Assembly (NCBI GenBank): GCA_905160935.1
Contig: CAJHZI010000533.1
Coordinates: 1,826,001 to 1,890,000 of the forward strand
DNA from: Enchytraeus crypticus
Lineage: Eukaryota > Annelida > Clitellata > Enchytraeida > Enchytraeidae
Direction of reading: 5' to 3'
DNA: 64,000 nt
The notes under the pieces are model-generated. The model did no database searches and had not been told where the DNA came from. It saw nothing but the letters and a program-made list of their open reading frames with translations. Below are positions 11,446 to 21,975 of this stretch, one piece after another. The position numbers and the translations under genes were made by a program. The first letter of the stretch is position 1, and every line of letters begins with the position of its first letter.

Positions 11446-12346
11446 ATGTTATATCGATGACTGTGGACACGATTGCGGTTTAATTATAGTTAAATCAATT
11501 TATTACTTACTTCTTAAGTTAAGTCCGTCCTACTTCCACGCAGCTGTCATTTCGTTGAAAACGAAAATATCCAAATGACTTTACCTTGAAAAGATTCACA
11601 AAGATTCCATGATGATATGTCGATGTCACTTCTATATCATTTCAACCTTTTATCAGATTTTATCTAAAATACTATGAATGAGAACATATTATTTAACTTT
11701 TAATTATTTTAAGTTCATTTTTCACGAGACGCGGATAACCAATGAAATAATTTTAATTATCCTGAGAAGACTCAATAGAAAGAGCGAAATAACGGGAATA
11801 TCATTTTCGAGATTGTGGAAGTAAGTGAATTATTTCTATTGCAATTTATGTTCTGTAAAACTGTAAAAATTGCCTATTAACATGAACTGGACATAATATT
11901 AAATTGCTGCTTTTATCTTTGAATTCCATAACATGTTATTTTTGTATAAAAAATAAAGTAGGCCAAGCTATTTGGTGTCTCTACATGCATAGTATATTTT
12001 TGTATGCATGTGCTATTCAAAAACATGTCTATTATAATTCTATACCGGTACAGTCTACTGTTTCTTATTTAATTGTAGCCATAAAGGTATACCTCTGAGT
12101 CTTCAGGTCTGTATGTCCAATTTTAGTTTCGTTTTTTGCATTTTGTATAATTTTATTGTGATTGTCGTAGAAATAAAATACACTCAATTCAATTTAAACT
12201 GTAGTAACAAATGTGGATGAAGCTAATTTCCTAGTTTTTAGTAAGAAATGAGACGTAGACTCAAGCACATGAGGTTCGATTGGCAATTCTGCGAACTGGC
12301 GATAGCTGTCAGCAATTGGACTTTGAGATGGTCACTCATCTCTTTT
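11446..12346. other. AT-rich noncoding stretch
   Basis: No gene. An AATAAAATACACTC stretch near 12170-12185, preceded by T-rich DNA, resembles a LINE or mRNA 3' end but cannot be assigned. Confidence 0.45.
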
Positions 12347-12474
12347 AAAGCAAAGCTGGTAAAGCTAATATTAACGTCAGTTTCCTCACTCGAAAGGAAT
12401 GTCAGTGACGGGCGAGTCCAGTGTTTGAACCCCGCACATACTGATATATCTTACCGACATTGGCATTGGCTCCG
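12347..12474 (-). mobile_element. tRNA-derived SINE family A, copy 2
   Basis: Antisense copy: TGGTAAAGCTAATATTAACG, TCAGTTTCCTCACTCGAAAG, then TTTGAACCCCGCACATACTG (reverse of the B box) and CTTACCGACATTGGCATTGG (reverse of the tRNA-like start). The D-arm-like region is partly deleted. Confidence 0.75.
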
Positions 12475-12675
12475 GACGTCGCGATATCGTGGTTCTATTA
12501 AAAAGAATCACGATTATATTAAATGAGACTTTGAGATTAAATTAGATAAGATTAAATTAGACTTTGAGATGGTTACACATCTCTTACATACATAGAACCA
12601 CTACTTCACTCTGCTAAAATTCATAGTCCACTGCATTTCTAAATCAATTTATATTAATTACTGTCTACTAAACTA

Positions 12676-12965
12676 TCTCTTTCTCTACTTAGTGCTAAGC
12701 CATATCATATGGCAGGGCCAAGGTACGTATTGCTCAGTGTTTACTTTCTAGAGTTATGAAGAGTACTCCATCGATCAACGAACTAATATTTTCAAATAGG
12801 GCTATGCTTCCTCTAAGGATTTCTATTCTAAGGTGTTGGAAATATACGGCTTCTGCGGTAATTTCCCTTGCTTCCTCAGTTCTTGTGTAAACACCTCATA
12901 CAACTGATGCAGATTACGATTGATCTATTCTTTAGTGTCCCAGATGCAATACGAAAACCAGTAAC
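12676..12965 (-). mobile_element. SINE family C, copy 5
   Basis: CTCTACTTAGTGCTAAGCC, ATGGCAGGGCCAAGGTACG, CGGCTTCTGCGGTAATTTCC, CTTGCTTCCTCAGTTCTTG and the reversed head (ATTACGATTGATCTATTC; GTCCCAGATGCAATACG) appear in family order. Confidence 0.7.
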
Positions 12966-15056
12966 CAATGATCTTGGATTGCTCTTTGTACGAGCGAAAT
13001 TTTAATTTGACTCCACTGAAAATTGAAGTACGGTTCTATTGCGTAATATTTCAAATAAACTCATCGCAAGACTGTTATTGTTAAGTCTCTGATATTTCAA
13101 TTGAGAATTAGAATTCAAAATGTAATTAAATGTTTAATTTTTAACTTTTGATTAAATAAAGTATCTTTTATTAAAAGCCCGTTTTTATACAATAGTTCGA
13201 CTTTTCCACGAAAACACCTTTTCAAAGACTGCCGATATGATTTTAAGTTCGCCTAGATTTTGTCGTTATCAAATTCACAACATGATTAATTCTGCACGTG
13301 AAATCGACACGTATTCAACAGACAATTTACTCTCTATAGTAAGTCTTACAGAGGATCAAATGCTGGATTTTACGTTTTAAAGTTTCGAGTCAATGTTGGT
13401 AGAAGACAGATGTCCAATCATCCAGATCCACTCTGTCGTCACATCTACCGGTCACGTGATACTAGTATTATCATCATCATCTAGTCGTCGATCATTGCTG
13501 TCAGACCACCTCAACGAGCTTTCTTCTTCTTTTCTTTAACTGTTTTTCATGCGCTCTTTAATTTTTATTTTCTACTTAAAATGTTCGAAACCAGGATAGT
13601 TTTGAAATAATTGAATGGAATCTAAATACCACTAAATATCTATTTATATACTGCACATATAAATAAATAGCTAATCCTTTTTATTTAGCGATCATTTCTA
13701 TAGTATACAGTACTAATGTGTTTACTTAGAGTAAGAAATTTAACATTATTTTTAATTGCTAAATACCAATTAATGCATTTTCGGAAGGCATATCTAAGAG
13801 TAAAACTTGCTTGACATACTATAATTATACATGTATTGTGTATATCTAGGCGTTTATTATGTACTATATTATATTTATCATTATTATGTATTATATGGTA
13901 TATATTCCATTATAACATCAATTATGATCACTTTAATCTAATTCGCAAGAGTTTGTCTGTAAATTACGTGCATATAAATTATATATTAAGGTTGAAATTT
14001 TTTAAAGCAAATTGGTTTCTGATCACACGGGTTTTTATCGTGACACCTAAATGTGATAAACTTGACATTAAATTACAATTCTTATTGATTATTGCGCTAT
14101 ACTTGAGGTCATCCAAGTCAGAATTTTGAACACTGTTGTCCATAAGATAAATAGACTCATGGTAGAAAGCCTGGAGCACTTGTATGCAAGTTTACAGAAA
14201 ATAATTAAAGCAGCGATAAACTTAATTTCATAGATTGATTATTTAATGCCGAACAAAGTCATTTTCCGCATCTCTGGCATTCGTTATGTTCCGTTGATAA
14301 TAAATTGATATTGAAAGGGACTTTCATACTGTAAATCCAGATAATTGACCTTGAGCCGAACTGTAGGATTTGTCTGGAACGAGCACTAACCTTGTAACAA
14401 TGATCAATGCGGAAATCAAATTAATGTTCTCATTACATTCTGTGATTTATAAAAATTCTGCACAAATAATTGATTGCTATAAGTTAATCGAACCAGGCAT
14501 ACTCATTCTAAAACTACTTTGTAATCTCTGCTTAACGAATTCGGCGCATTTCGAGAGGGTATGTAATTATTTATTAAGCTTAATTAATCTAATATAACCT
14601 AATAGGCTGCTGTCTGAAGTCTTAATACGGACTATTTTAGCGATAACTGATAGGATTCTGTCACGATATTCAGTTGTTGAGACGAAAATCGATGAAAGCA
14701 ATAGACAGGTAAGGAAGTAGTGACACTCACTTGTTCTTTTATCAAAATACTTTTAATTTTAATAATGTTAAAGGCGAAGATTCGATGCTGACGTATATTA
14801 ACTTAAAATTGAAATAAAGTGAACTAGCAAGAGTAATCAACTAATTGTAATATAAGATGCTAATGCAAATATAAAGATACTATAAAGTACTATTAAAATA
14901 CTATACGATTTATAAATGTGAATCTGAAATAAAAAGCATAAAATGCTACCATCAAGTAGCCTGCTTTGAAAATCGATATAATTTTATTACAATTATAAAT
15001 GTTAAAGTTATTGTTCCAATGCTGCTACTCCATAGATTCAGCTACTTAATAATAAT
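12966..15056. other. AT-rich noncoding stretch, 2.1 kb
   Basis: No gene or recognised element. Opposite-strand frames of 97 and 66 codons near 13,836-14,179 overlap each other in low-complexity AT DNA. Neither has start context, a domain or splice-site support. Confidence 0.5.
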
Positions 15057-15294
15057 AACCCACATTATAGTGAAATGATCAACTATGTTGATATCTATCA
15101 CTTTTAATACCACATGTTAAATCCGTTATACAATGTTGTCCATTTTCCGTATAACCAGTCCAGTGAATGTCCGAGATTTTACTCTCAGATCAACGCGGCT
15201 GGGATTCGAACCCACATTCAATTCACCTCCGGGTCTGTCATTTAAAACTTCATGACGTTATCTACACCTCTAACCACTGCGCTATTGGGACATT
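15057..15294 (-). mobile_element. tRNA-derived SINE family B, copy 1
   Basis: On the minus strand it begins GTCCCAATAGCGCAGTGGTT, a strong A box (TAGCGCAGTGG), and has a perfect B box GGTTCGAATCCCAGC further in. The body follows (CTGATCTGAGAGTAAAATCT, CGGACATTCACTGGACTGGT, GTGATAGATATCAAC), with the 3' end CACTATAATGTG. A and B boxes are about 60 bp apart because of an insertion between the tRNA halves, and both look intact. Confidence 0.85.
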
Positions 15295-15304
15295 TAATTA
15301 AAAA

Positions 15305-15536
15305 GTAAACACGCATTATTGTGAAAAGATCAACTGTGTTGATATCTATCACTTTTTTATACCACATGTTTAAACCTTTGGGCAATTTAGACCATTTTCC
15401 GTGCAGCCCGTCCAGTGAATGTCTGAGATTTTAGTCTCAGATTAGCGCGCCTGGGATTCGAACCTACAAGGGTCCAATTCACCACAGAATCTGTCATTTA
15501 AAACTTCACGACCTACCCCTACACTATTAAGACATT
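15305..15536 (-). mobile_element. tRNA-derived SINE family B, copy 2
   Basis: Lies about 10 bp from copy 1 in the same orientation, forming a near-tandem pair. The B box is GGTTCGAATCCCAGGC. The 5' A-box side has decayed (GTCTTAATAGTGTAGGGGT). Confidence 0.8.
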
Positions 15537-16029
15537 CTAGTAATTAAATAAATTAAATATTTATTTAATAAATGGCGAATGATGAAATCGTTGAAAAAGA
15601 CAGCAACAATTCTCACATTTACGTAGAATCAGAAGCCATGCTATGTTGCCGAACTTCCTCACTAGGTTCGAATAATTCTCTAAACCTTAGATTCCTAAAT
15701 TCATCCCTTACCAAACTATATTATCAGATAATGGGTAAAACTTAGGCTGTATAGATTAAATATTTTACAGTTGATGAATATCAGATATTACTTGAATAAC
15801 TTTTCTTTTGTGCAATGGAACTGAAGAGAGTTTTAATCTCGCAATAATATGGTAGTGTGTACTTTATAGCCGAAGAAATCTGCTAATTGTCAAGGCACAG
15901 AACTTGTTTTGCTTGGACAAACAGAGCTTTGTCAAGAGCAACATACTCTGTTACGCGACTCTTTCTAATCAAATGTACGATTTTATCTTTTTTCAGTTGT
16001 ATTTCGGATGTAAATGTTTTGGATTTATA
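15537..16029. other. Noncoding stretch
   Basis: No gene. The 63-codon frame at 15904-16095 crosses into the inverted-repeat arm, so its last third is that repeat. Confidence 0.5.
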
Positions 16030-16125
16030 AGTACGATTCTTTACAAAAGTGCGTTGAATAGCTGGCTATCAGAGGTTGTTCAGGTTAAAAGATAGCTTGC
16101 TCAGCATACAGTCCTCACCTAGCAC
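16030..16125 (+). repeat. Left arm of a 96-bp inverted repeat
   Basis: Begins AGTACGATTCTTTACAAAAG and ends CAGTCCTCACCTAGCAC. Its reverse complement occurs at 18007-18102 with a single difference (TTGAATAG against TTGAGTAG), so 95 of 96 positions agree. The arms enclose 1,881 bp containing RLE-type LINE sequence. No family is recognised. Confidence 0.95.
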
Positions 16126-16133
16126 AATCAGAA

Positions 16134-16229
16134 TAATAATAATAATAGTAATAATAATAATAATAATAATAATTTAGTGTAGGATAGTTGTTTATCAAAA
16201 TAATAAATGTAATTAAGATTATTTTAATG

Positions 16230-16275
<46 letters not shown>
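16134..16275. repeat. (AAT)n and (ATT)n microsatellites
   Basis: AATAATAAT runs at about 16134-16172 and ATTATTATT at about 16232-16275, separated by about 60 bp of AT-rich DNA. Both give poly-N or poly-Y frames. Confidence 0.9.
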
Positions 16276-16623
16276 ACGTTGCTGGTCGCAGCAGCGGGTG
16301 ACATTGCCCTGAATCCACAACTTTTGGCTCCAGCAGCGCCCGTCTCCACTTCATCTGTTATCGATCCACCACGACGGTGACTCCCCTGAACAGGCGTTGA
16401 TGAGGCAGTTGTGAGAACTCTGCTGGGAGAACCGCTTTTAGAAGTCATCGACCCTGAAATCTGGATAGCTGTTCCTAGAGAATTTTGGGAGCGAGTATCC
16501 GCTTGATTTGAGCTCTGATTTGTAAAACCCGATGAGCTCTGCCTCTCCGCCTCAGCCTGCCCTGAGGCCAACATCTGGTTCAGCCTTTGACCCTGGTGCT
16601 GTGGCCCTGGTGAGAGTGACCCC

Positions 16624-16625
<2 letters not shown>
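16276..16625 (-). pseudogene. GC-rich coding-like fragment, probably inverted LINE piece
   Basis: About 350 bp of clearly higher GC than its flanks, bounded on both sides by AAT/ATT repeats. The minus strand is open for about 117 codons and ends at a TAA at the ATT repeat. The predicted peptide is rich in S, Q, G and T (for example SGFTNQSSNQAD and TASSTPVQGSHRRGG) with no recognised domain. GC content and position, directly 5' of a truncated RLE-type LINE, suggest an inverted internal or 5' part of a related element, such as a 5' inversion. That is inference. Plus-strand frames are broken by stops, so coding strand is uncertain. Confidence 0.4.

Positions 16626-16626
<1 letters not shown>

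Positions 16627-16675
<49 letters not shown>
16627..16675. repeat. (AAT)n microsatellite
   Basis: About 16 AAT units at the junction between the GC-rich fragment and the RLE-type LINE fragment. Confidence 0.9.
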
Positions 16676-16676
<1 letters not shown>

Positions 16677-17880
16677 TGCGGGCCATCCAATGTTGCAGTC
16701 TTTTGATTTAATCCTGCGAAAGTCCCTAAGTGACATCGTTAACGTTAATATTAACGAAGGTCAGTGGATCCAAGCAAGTCTGCCCATTTGCTATGGAGGG
16801 CTAGGTATTCGTTCTCTCTCGTCGCTGGCACCTTCTGCCTTTTTGGCTTCTGCCGCGGAGACAAGCACCTTACAGGACTCGATCCTTTCATGCTCTCCTC
16901 AGTTCATCGATGTAGAGGTAGCCAGGGTTCAAGGCATTTGGTCTGCTCTATCCTTATCGGAGGCGCCTATTGGAATGGTGTCTAAGTCCATGAAGGCCTG
17001 GGACTCCAAAATCTCTGCCATTGCCAACTCGGAACTCCTCGAGAAGGCGTTAATCCCACAAGAAAAGGCCCGGCTGCTTGTTGTTTCTACTCTTCATAGT
17101 GGAGACTGGTTGAAAGCCTTGCCTTTATCTTCCTGTGTCCTCCGCCTGGATGACGAGGCAGTGAGAGTAGCGGTTGGTCTTCGACTGGGCTCTACGCTTT
17201 GTGAGCCACACAACTGTGTCTGCGGAGCATCGGTCAATGCTCTGGGTACTCACGGCCTTTCGTGCATGCGGAGCGCTGGCAGAATCAGCAGATACCAGTA
17301 TCTGAATGATCTGATATGGCGTGCTCTAACTCGCGCAAATATTCCGGCCATAAAAGAGCCCCATGGTTTGAGCCGCTCTGATGGGAAACGACCGGACGGT
17401 GTATCTCAGATTCCTTGGGCAAAAGGCAAGTGTATCAGCTGGGATGTCACTGTGACGGACACATTCTCAGCAAGCAATCTCAGTCTTTCATACGCTGCTG
17501 CTGGCTCAGCTGCTGAAGCCGCTGCCAATAGGAAGACAATTAAATATGCCGCAGTCTCTAGCAGCTACATCTTCCTGCCGATTGCTTTTGAGACATTGGG
17601 CCCCATCAACTCTGCCGAGTCTGACTTTATTAACGAATTAGGCAGGAGAACCAGTGCCATTACAGGCGACCAACGAGAAAAAGCCTTTCTATGGCAGCGT
17701 CTATCTGTTGCGCTCCAGCGTTTTAATGCTGTATGCGTTCGTGGCACATTGGCGAATGCGGCCTCCCAGAGCGTAGAGGAACTATTTTAAATATTTTTCA
17801 TCTTTCTTTTAATTAAATAAAGTCTCTTTTATCTTATATTTTAGCCCAGGGCCTTATACAGCCCAGGGCATTTAAAAAAA
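16676..17880 (+). pseudogene. R2-type (RLE) non-LTR retrotransposon, 3' part with endonuclease domain
   Basis: An open frame from about 16,690 to a TAA at 17,790 gives 366 residues, the C-terminal part of a non-LTR polyprotein. The reverse transcriptase itself is missing. Residues 28-42 (QASLPICYGGLGIRS) are the conserved block following the RT/thumb in this type of element. A CCHC-like knuckle has C176, C178, H188 and C192 (HGLSC). A restriction-like endonuclease signature follows: KRPDG with P235-D236, then D252 (WDVTVTDT) fifteen residues later, then KTIKY at 282-286 and E301. The PD...D...K-x-x-KY layout is that of the R2-group RLE (established). A 3' UTR with AATAAAG and a short inverted repeat (AGCCCAGGGC / GCCCAGGGC) leads into an A-rich, then TAATAA, tail to about 17,938. 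It is dead through 5' truncation, but the remaining frame is intact, suggesting youth. GC content is higher than the surroundings. The exact clade (R2, R4, NeSL, Hero, CRE-like) is not settled. Confidence 0.8.
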
Positions 17881-18006
17881 AATAAAAAAATAAAAAATAA
17901 TAATAATTATTACTATTTATTAGTATTATTATTATTATCGATGATGCTGGCATAGTGTTTCCTTTCGATCCTTTCTTCATTATTCCATAGAAATGAAATT
18001 ATGATG

Positions 18007-18102
18007 GTGCTAGGTGAGGACTGTATGCTGAGCAAGCTATCTTTTAACCTGAACAACCTCTGATAGCCAGCTACTCAACGCACTTTTGTAAAGAATCGTA
18101 CT
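18007..18102 (-). repeat. Right arm of the 96-bp inverted repeat
   Basis: Starts GTGCTAGGTGAGGACTGTAT and ends AAGAATCGTACT, matching the arm at 16030-16125 in reverse with one mismatch. It stops exactly at the first base that can be aligned to the second RLE-type LINE copy. Confidence 0.95.
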
Positions 18103-18790
18103 AGTAGCCGTTACTTTCCGTTTAGGGGAGAAAACTTGCGAGCCTCACGGTCATGTGCCCCTGCGGTCATGAAGTCGACGCTTTAGGTCTCCACGGCCTC
18201 TCCTGCAAACGAAGCTCAGGTAGAATGTCTCGCCATCACAATTTAAATGACTTAATATGGTGAGCACTTTCAAGAGCAGGCATCCCTTCCTCTAAGGAAC
18301 CAAGTGGGTTGTCCAGATCAGACGGTAAGCGCCCGGACGGCATGACTTTAGTGCCCTGGTGCAACGGTAAATGTGCCGTATGGGACGTCACGGTCATGGA
18401 CACTATGACAAACTCCTACCTGAATACGACTTAAGTCACAGCCGGTGGAGCTGCTGTTCATGCCGCCTCTAGGAAGTTGGACTAATACCGTGATCTGTCC
18501 TCAGGATATGAAGTTGTTCCGGTAGCCATTGAAACCATGGGCCCGATGAATCCCGAAGGAGTTGACTTTATTAATGGCATAGGCAGACTTATCACAGAGC
18601 AAACCGGCGATAAGCGAGAGACATCTTTTCTTTGGCAAAGGCTTTGCATGACTTTGCAAAGATTTTATGCAGTCTGCTTCAAAATATTTTTTAAGCCGAT
18701 TGATGACCTCTAGTAGCCGGACGGCGATTCAGCACGTATTGCTTGAATCGTTTTTATCAAACCCCAGGGTCTTTACACCGGGGTAAAAAT
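18103..18790 (+). pseudogene. Second, degenerate RLE-type LINE 3' fragment
   Basis: In its main frame the translation runs parallel to the neighbour at 16,676: [15 protein letters not shown], then [21 protein letters not shown], then EPSGLSRSDGKRPDG, then VPWCNGKCAVWDVTV, and finally FLWQRLCMTLQRF. In-frame stops break it after LNDLIW, within the Y-L-N-T-T segment and after RKLD, so it cannot be expressed. The first-copy equivalent of its start is near residue 160. The 3' UTR repeats the CCCAGGG/CCGGGG style of the first copy and ends in ATAAAA and TAATAA repeats to about 18,853. The two copies are clearly different lineages of one family, not a recent duplication. Confidence 0.8.
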
Positions 18791-18853
18791 TTAAAAAATA
18801 AAAAATAAAATTAAAAAAATTAAAAATAATAATAATAACTATTATTATTATTG

Positions 18854-19096
18854 TAACACACATTGTAGTGAAATGATCAACTACGTTGATATCTATCACT
18901 TAAATACCGCATATGTTTAAACCATTAGGCAATTTTGTCCAGTTTCCGTGTAGCCAGTCCAGCGAATGTCCGAGATTTTACTCTCCGATCAGCGCGGCTG
19001 GGATTTGAACCCACGAGGGTTCAATTCACCTAAGGGTCTGTCATTTAAAACTTCATGACGCTATCTACACCTCTAACCATTGCGCCATTGAGACAT
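18854..19096 (-). mobile_element. tRNA-derived SINE family B, copy 3
   Basis: Abuts the TAA-repeat tail of the second RLE LINE. On the minus strand it has AATGGCGCAATGGTTAGAGG (A box with one change) and the B-box region GGGTTCAAATCCCAGC, with the full body and the 3' end ACAATGTGTGT. Confidence 0.85.
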
Positions 19097-19367
19097 TCAA
19101 GGATGTGCAGGGATCATAGAAGTCGTGGCTGAGACAGATTCCGACAGAGTTCTATCAGAGGTCGTTCCTAATCTGGTGCCGCGCAGGCAGAAAGCATAGT
19201 GCTGAAGGAGACTATGTTGAAAAATAGAGGAAATAATTTCCATCCATAGTTTCTTTTTTGCCAAAAGATAGTGTACATATATTTGCGCATTTTTGACAAT
19301 TTTTATTTCCTTATGACTTCTCGTTATTTTAGAATTAAGTCAGTATAATAATAAAATAATAAATAAA
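19097..19367. other. Noncoding spacer
   Basis: Unassigned; 19110-19215 is richer in GC than its flanks and may be part of an older repeat. Confidence 0.4.
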
Positions 19368-20270
19368 CAACAATTAGAGTGCTACAGTCATCAATGACAA
19401 CATCGAGCACTATTGAGACAAAATCAAGCCGGCGAGCATAAAAAGAAGGTCCAAAAACGGTGAAAATTCAAAATCCAGAAATTCAGTCCAAAGTAAAGGG
19501 AGTTAAAGAAAAGGTGGTTTAGCAGGTCGCTGCTCATGGACGCTGGATGGAAAAGAGAGATGGAAAAGATAGGTCTTCAACTGCTTATGGAATTGCTCAT
19601 AGGAAAGCAAAGGCTGATGTGATTCAAATGAAGATTTCCGAAGATTGTATGGAAGAGAATTCAAGATCTGAGGTGCAGCATGCTGGAAAGAACGATTAGA
19701 TAGCTTAGAGCGTGAAGGTAAGCTAGGTCTCACAAGAGTAATTAACTTAGAAGACCGAGTAATAGCAGGCTGCATCAATTTAATCAAGTGAGACATACAA
19801 GTTTGTCCAGGGATGGTGATGGACTTATAGGTTAACGAAGCTGTTTTGTAAATGATACGCTCTTTAATCTTTAGCCAGTGCAAAGACTTCAAAATAGGCG
19901 TAACATGTGAGTACTTGGAACTACAAAAAAGTGCTCGCGCAAGAGAATTCTGAACAAACTGCACCGATCAATCTCACAGCCAGGGAGATTTAAAAACAGC
20001 GAATTGCAGTAGTCCAACTTCGATTGCACAAGAGCAGCACCAATTGTAGCAGCTGTCTCACGTGACTAGTATGGACGTATTCGACTAAGATCTCGGATAT
20101 GGAAGAAACATGTTTGTGAAGTTTTAGTTATGTGTTCGTGGAAGGTTAGGTGTTTATCAAGGATAACACCGAGATTTCTCACAGAAGAAACAGGTGATAT
20201 TTTATTTTCAGTATCGTTACGTTTGGAACGCCCTTCATGCATACCATACATTTACATCATTGTGCATCCT
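19368..20270 (-). pseudogene. CR1/L2-like LINE, 3' third with broken ORF2 C-terminus
   Basis: On the minus strand, about 20,251 to 20,066 encodes SSVRNLGVILDKHLTFHEHI and CFFHIRDLSRIRPY. A stop follows, then DYCNSLFLNLPG; after a frameshift near 19,960 the frame to 19,503 reads FVQNSLARALF, ILKSLHWLKIKERI, FQHAAPQILNSLPYNLR and LKTYLFHL. These are the ordered C-terminal landmarks of CR1/L2-clade ORF2 after the RT domain (established family knowledge). The RT core and 5' part are absent. The 3' UTR ends at about 19,368 in GTTGT repeats on the sense strand. Other loci (36,150; 35,255; 32,310) carry this 3' end. Confidence 0.8.
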
Positions 20271-20469
20271 AATGGCAGATTTACTGCAAATACAGTAACT
20301 CTTGTATACGATTTACCTATACAGAAATTAAATTCCATTGGTGGAGTATTTTCCTTTTGCAAATTCCCGTGCTCCTATTATAATCGCCTTATATTAACAC
20401 GCCCAGTTTACTTCAGTTCGAAAGATACAATATTTTAACTTTCTGCTAGTTTAGAAAAATTAATCCTGC

Positions 20470-20640
20470 TTGTGTGCATATTGCTGTGGTGCTCAATAAG
20501 GATAATTCCATCGATCAGCAAGCAAATTTAAAAATATATCATGCTATTTGTAACTGTTACATTAGCTTTTAGTTGCTGTCATGGCTTCTGAAGTGATTTC
20601 TCATTTCTTTCTATAGTTTTTGCTCGAAATCACAAAATAG
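20470..20640 (-). mobile_element. SINE family C, divergent copy
   Basis: CTCAATAAGGATAATTCCAT, CGATCAGCAAGCAAATTTA, TGGCTTCTGAAGTGATTTCT and TCTATAGTTTTTGCTCG align in order with the middle module of family C. The tail and head are mostly gone. Confidence 0.5.
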
Positions 20641-21574
20641 AAATTACAAAGTCAGCTGTACTTTAGATGACTTAGGGTATGTTGATATTTAGATTTCTAT
20701 CCGCAATAATAAACTTTGCAAAAACAATTCTAAATAAAAGACCCATCTTTTATATAATTCAAATTTACAAAAAATAGCAAAATTATCTTCACTTTCCTTT
20801 TTTTAAAATTCGTAAGCAATGAAACTTTTCTATCTGTTTTTGTATCATTTCAATGCTCACTCTAGTTTATTTTTATTCCATTTATTTTATTTTACTCAAT
20901 CTATCCTGTCGTGTCTCGTCGATTAACTGACCTCCAAAAGACCTTCAAAATCTCAATTCTGAACTATACATAAATCTAGAAAATCCTCAAACTTCTTTAC
21001 TCTGGCAAGAAAAGAATTCTCAGTTTATTAAGTGTTTTCCTCTTAGAGGTAAAATATTTGTAGGCTAAATGATATTTTTTGCTCATCATTTTTTATTTTC
21101 TACAATTTACATGCCGTCGCGGATAACTGCAATTAGAACTGCAAGTGTTTCTTGGAATCTTACTAAAGCTAATATTAAAGATAGCGGCGCGTACGGATCT
21201 TGAGTAGTAATTTGTGTCTTTATGATGCTATTCACAGTGCTCCTGAGTATTCGAGAAAGTCTTCTCGCCTGGTGCTTTGAACGTCAAGATTGTTTTACCA
21301 TTGTTTGCTACTCTTAATTCTATTATAAAAACTTGTGGATATACATTTGTGTAGAGATTAACTTAAGCAGAAGAGTACATCGCTACAGTCAGACGTGATC
21401 CTAAAGATCATCGGTTGCTGTCTGTGTCTGTAGTTGAACTCCGGATCTCTGCTGCAAAACCGCAGCGTCATCTTTAGTGTAAGAAATTTTCTTGAGCAAT
21501 AAAATAAATAAAAAACGAAATATTACAAATTGGAGATCTACATGTACGTAGTGTGTTTATATTTAGACATGCTT
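20641..21574. other. AT-rich noncoding stretch
   Basis: No gene. At 21,375-21,480 a short tRNA-like patch (CGTGATCCTAAAGATCATCG; GTTGAACTCCGGATC) is too degenerate to call. Confidence 0.45.
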
Positions 21575-21975
21575 CAATGGGTTGTTCTGATGGGTTGTTC
21601 TGATGGGTTGTTTTGATGGGGGTTATTCTGATGGGTTATCTTGAAGATTTGTTTTGATGGATTATTCTGATGGGTTATTCTGATGGGTTATTCTGATGGG
21701 TTATTCTGATGGGTTGTTATGATGGGTTGTTCTGATAGGTTGTTTTGATAGGTTGTTCTGATGAGTTGATCTGATAGGTTGTTCTGATAGGTTGTTCTGA
21801 TGGGTTATTCTGATGGGTTGTTTGATGGGCTATTTGATGGGTTGTTTGATGGGTTGTTTGATGGGTTGTTTGATGGGTTGTTCTGATGGGTTGTTTGATG
21901 GTTTGTTCTAAAGGGTTGTTCTGATGGGTTGTTTGATGGGCTCTTCTGATGGATTGTTACGATTGGTTGTTCTGA
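21575..21975. repeat. 13-bp minisatellite (GGGTTGTTCTGAT)n
   Basis: About 30 tandem units of GGGTTGTTCTGAT with GGGTTATTCTGAT and 12-bp GGGTTGTTTGAT variants. The variants cluster, which suggests local unit duplication. Confidence 0.9.

Noticed and set aside
16276-16345. 2A-like peptide on the plus strand (LLVAAAGDIALNPQLLAP), reminiscent of LINE N-terminal 2A sequences.
   Set aside because: The obligatory final G-P of the 2A signature is missing, the frame stops about 20 codons later, and the opposite strand has the longer open frame.
16115-16736. Poly-N and poly-Y containing frames on minus.
   Set aside because: Homopolymer stretches are (AAT)n/(ATT)n; only the GC-rich middle was kept as a fragment.
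21575-21975. Possible CRISPR-like or regulatory array because of regular spacing.
   Set aside because: Units are contiguous 12-13-mers without spacers, an ordinary minisatellite, in a eukaryotic sequence.
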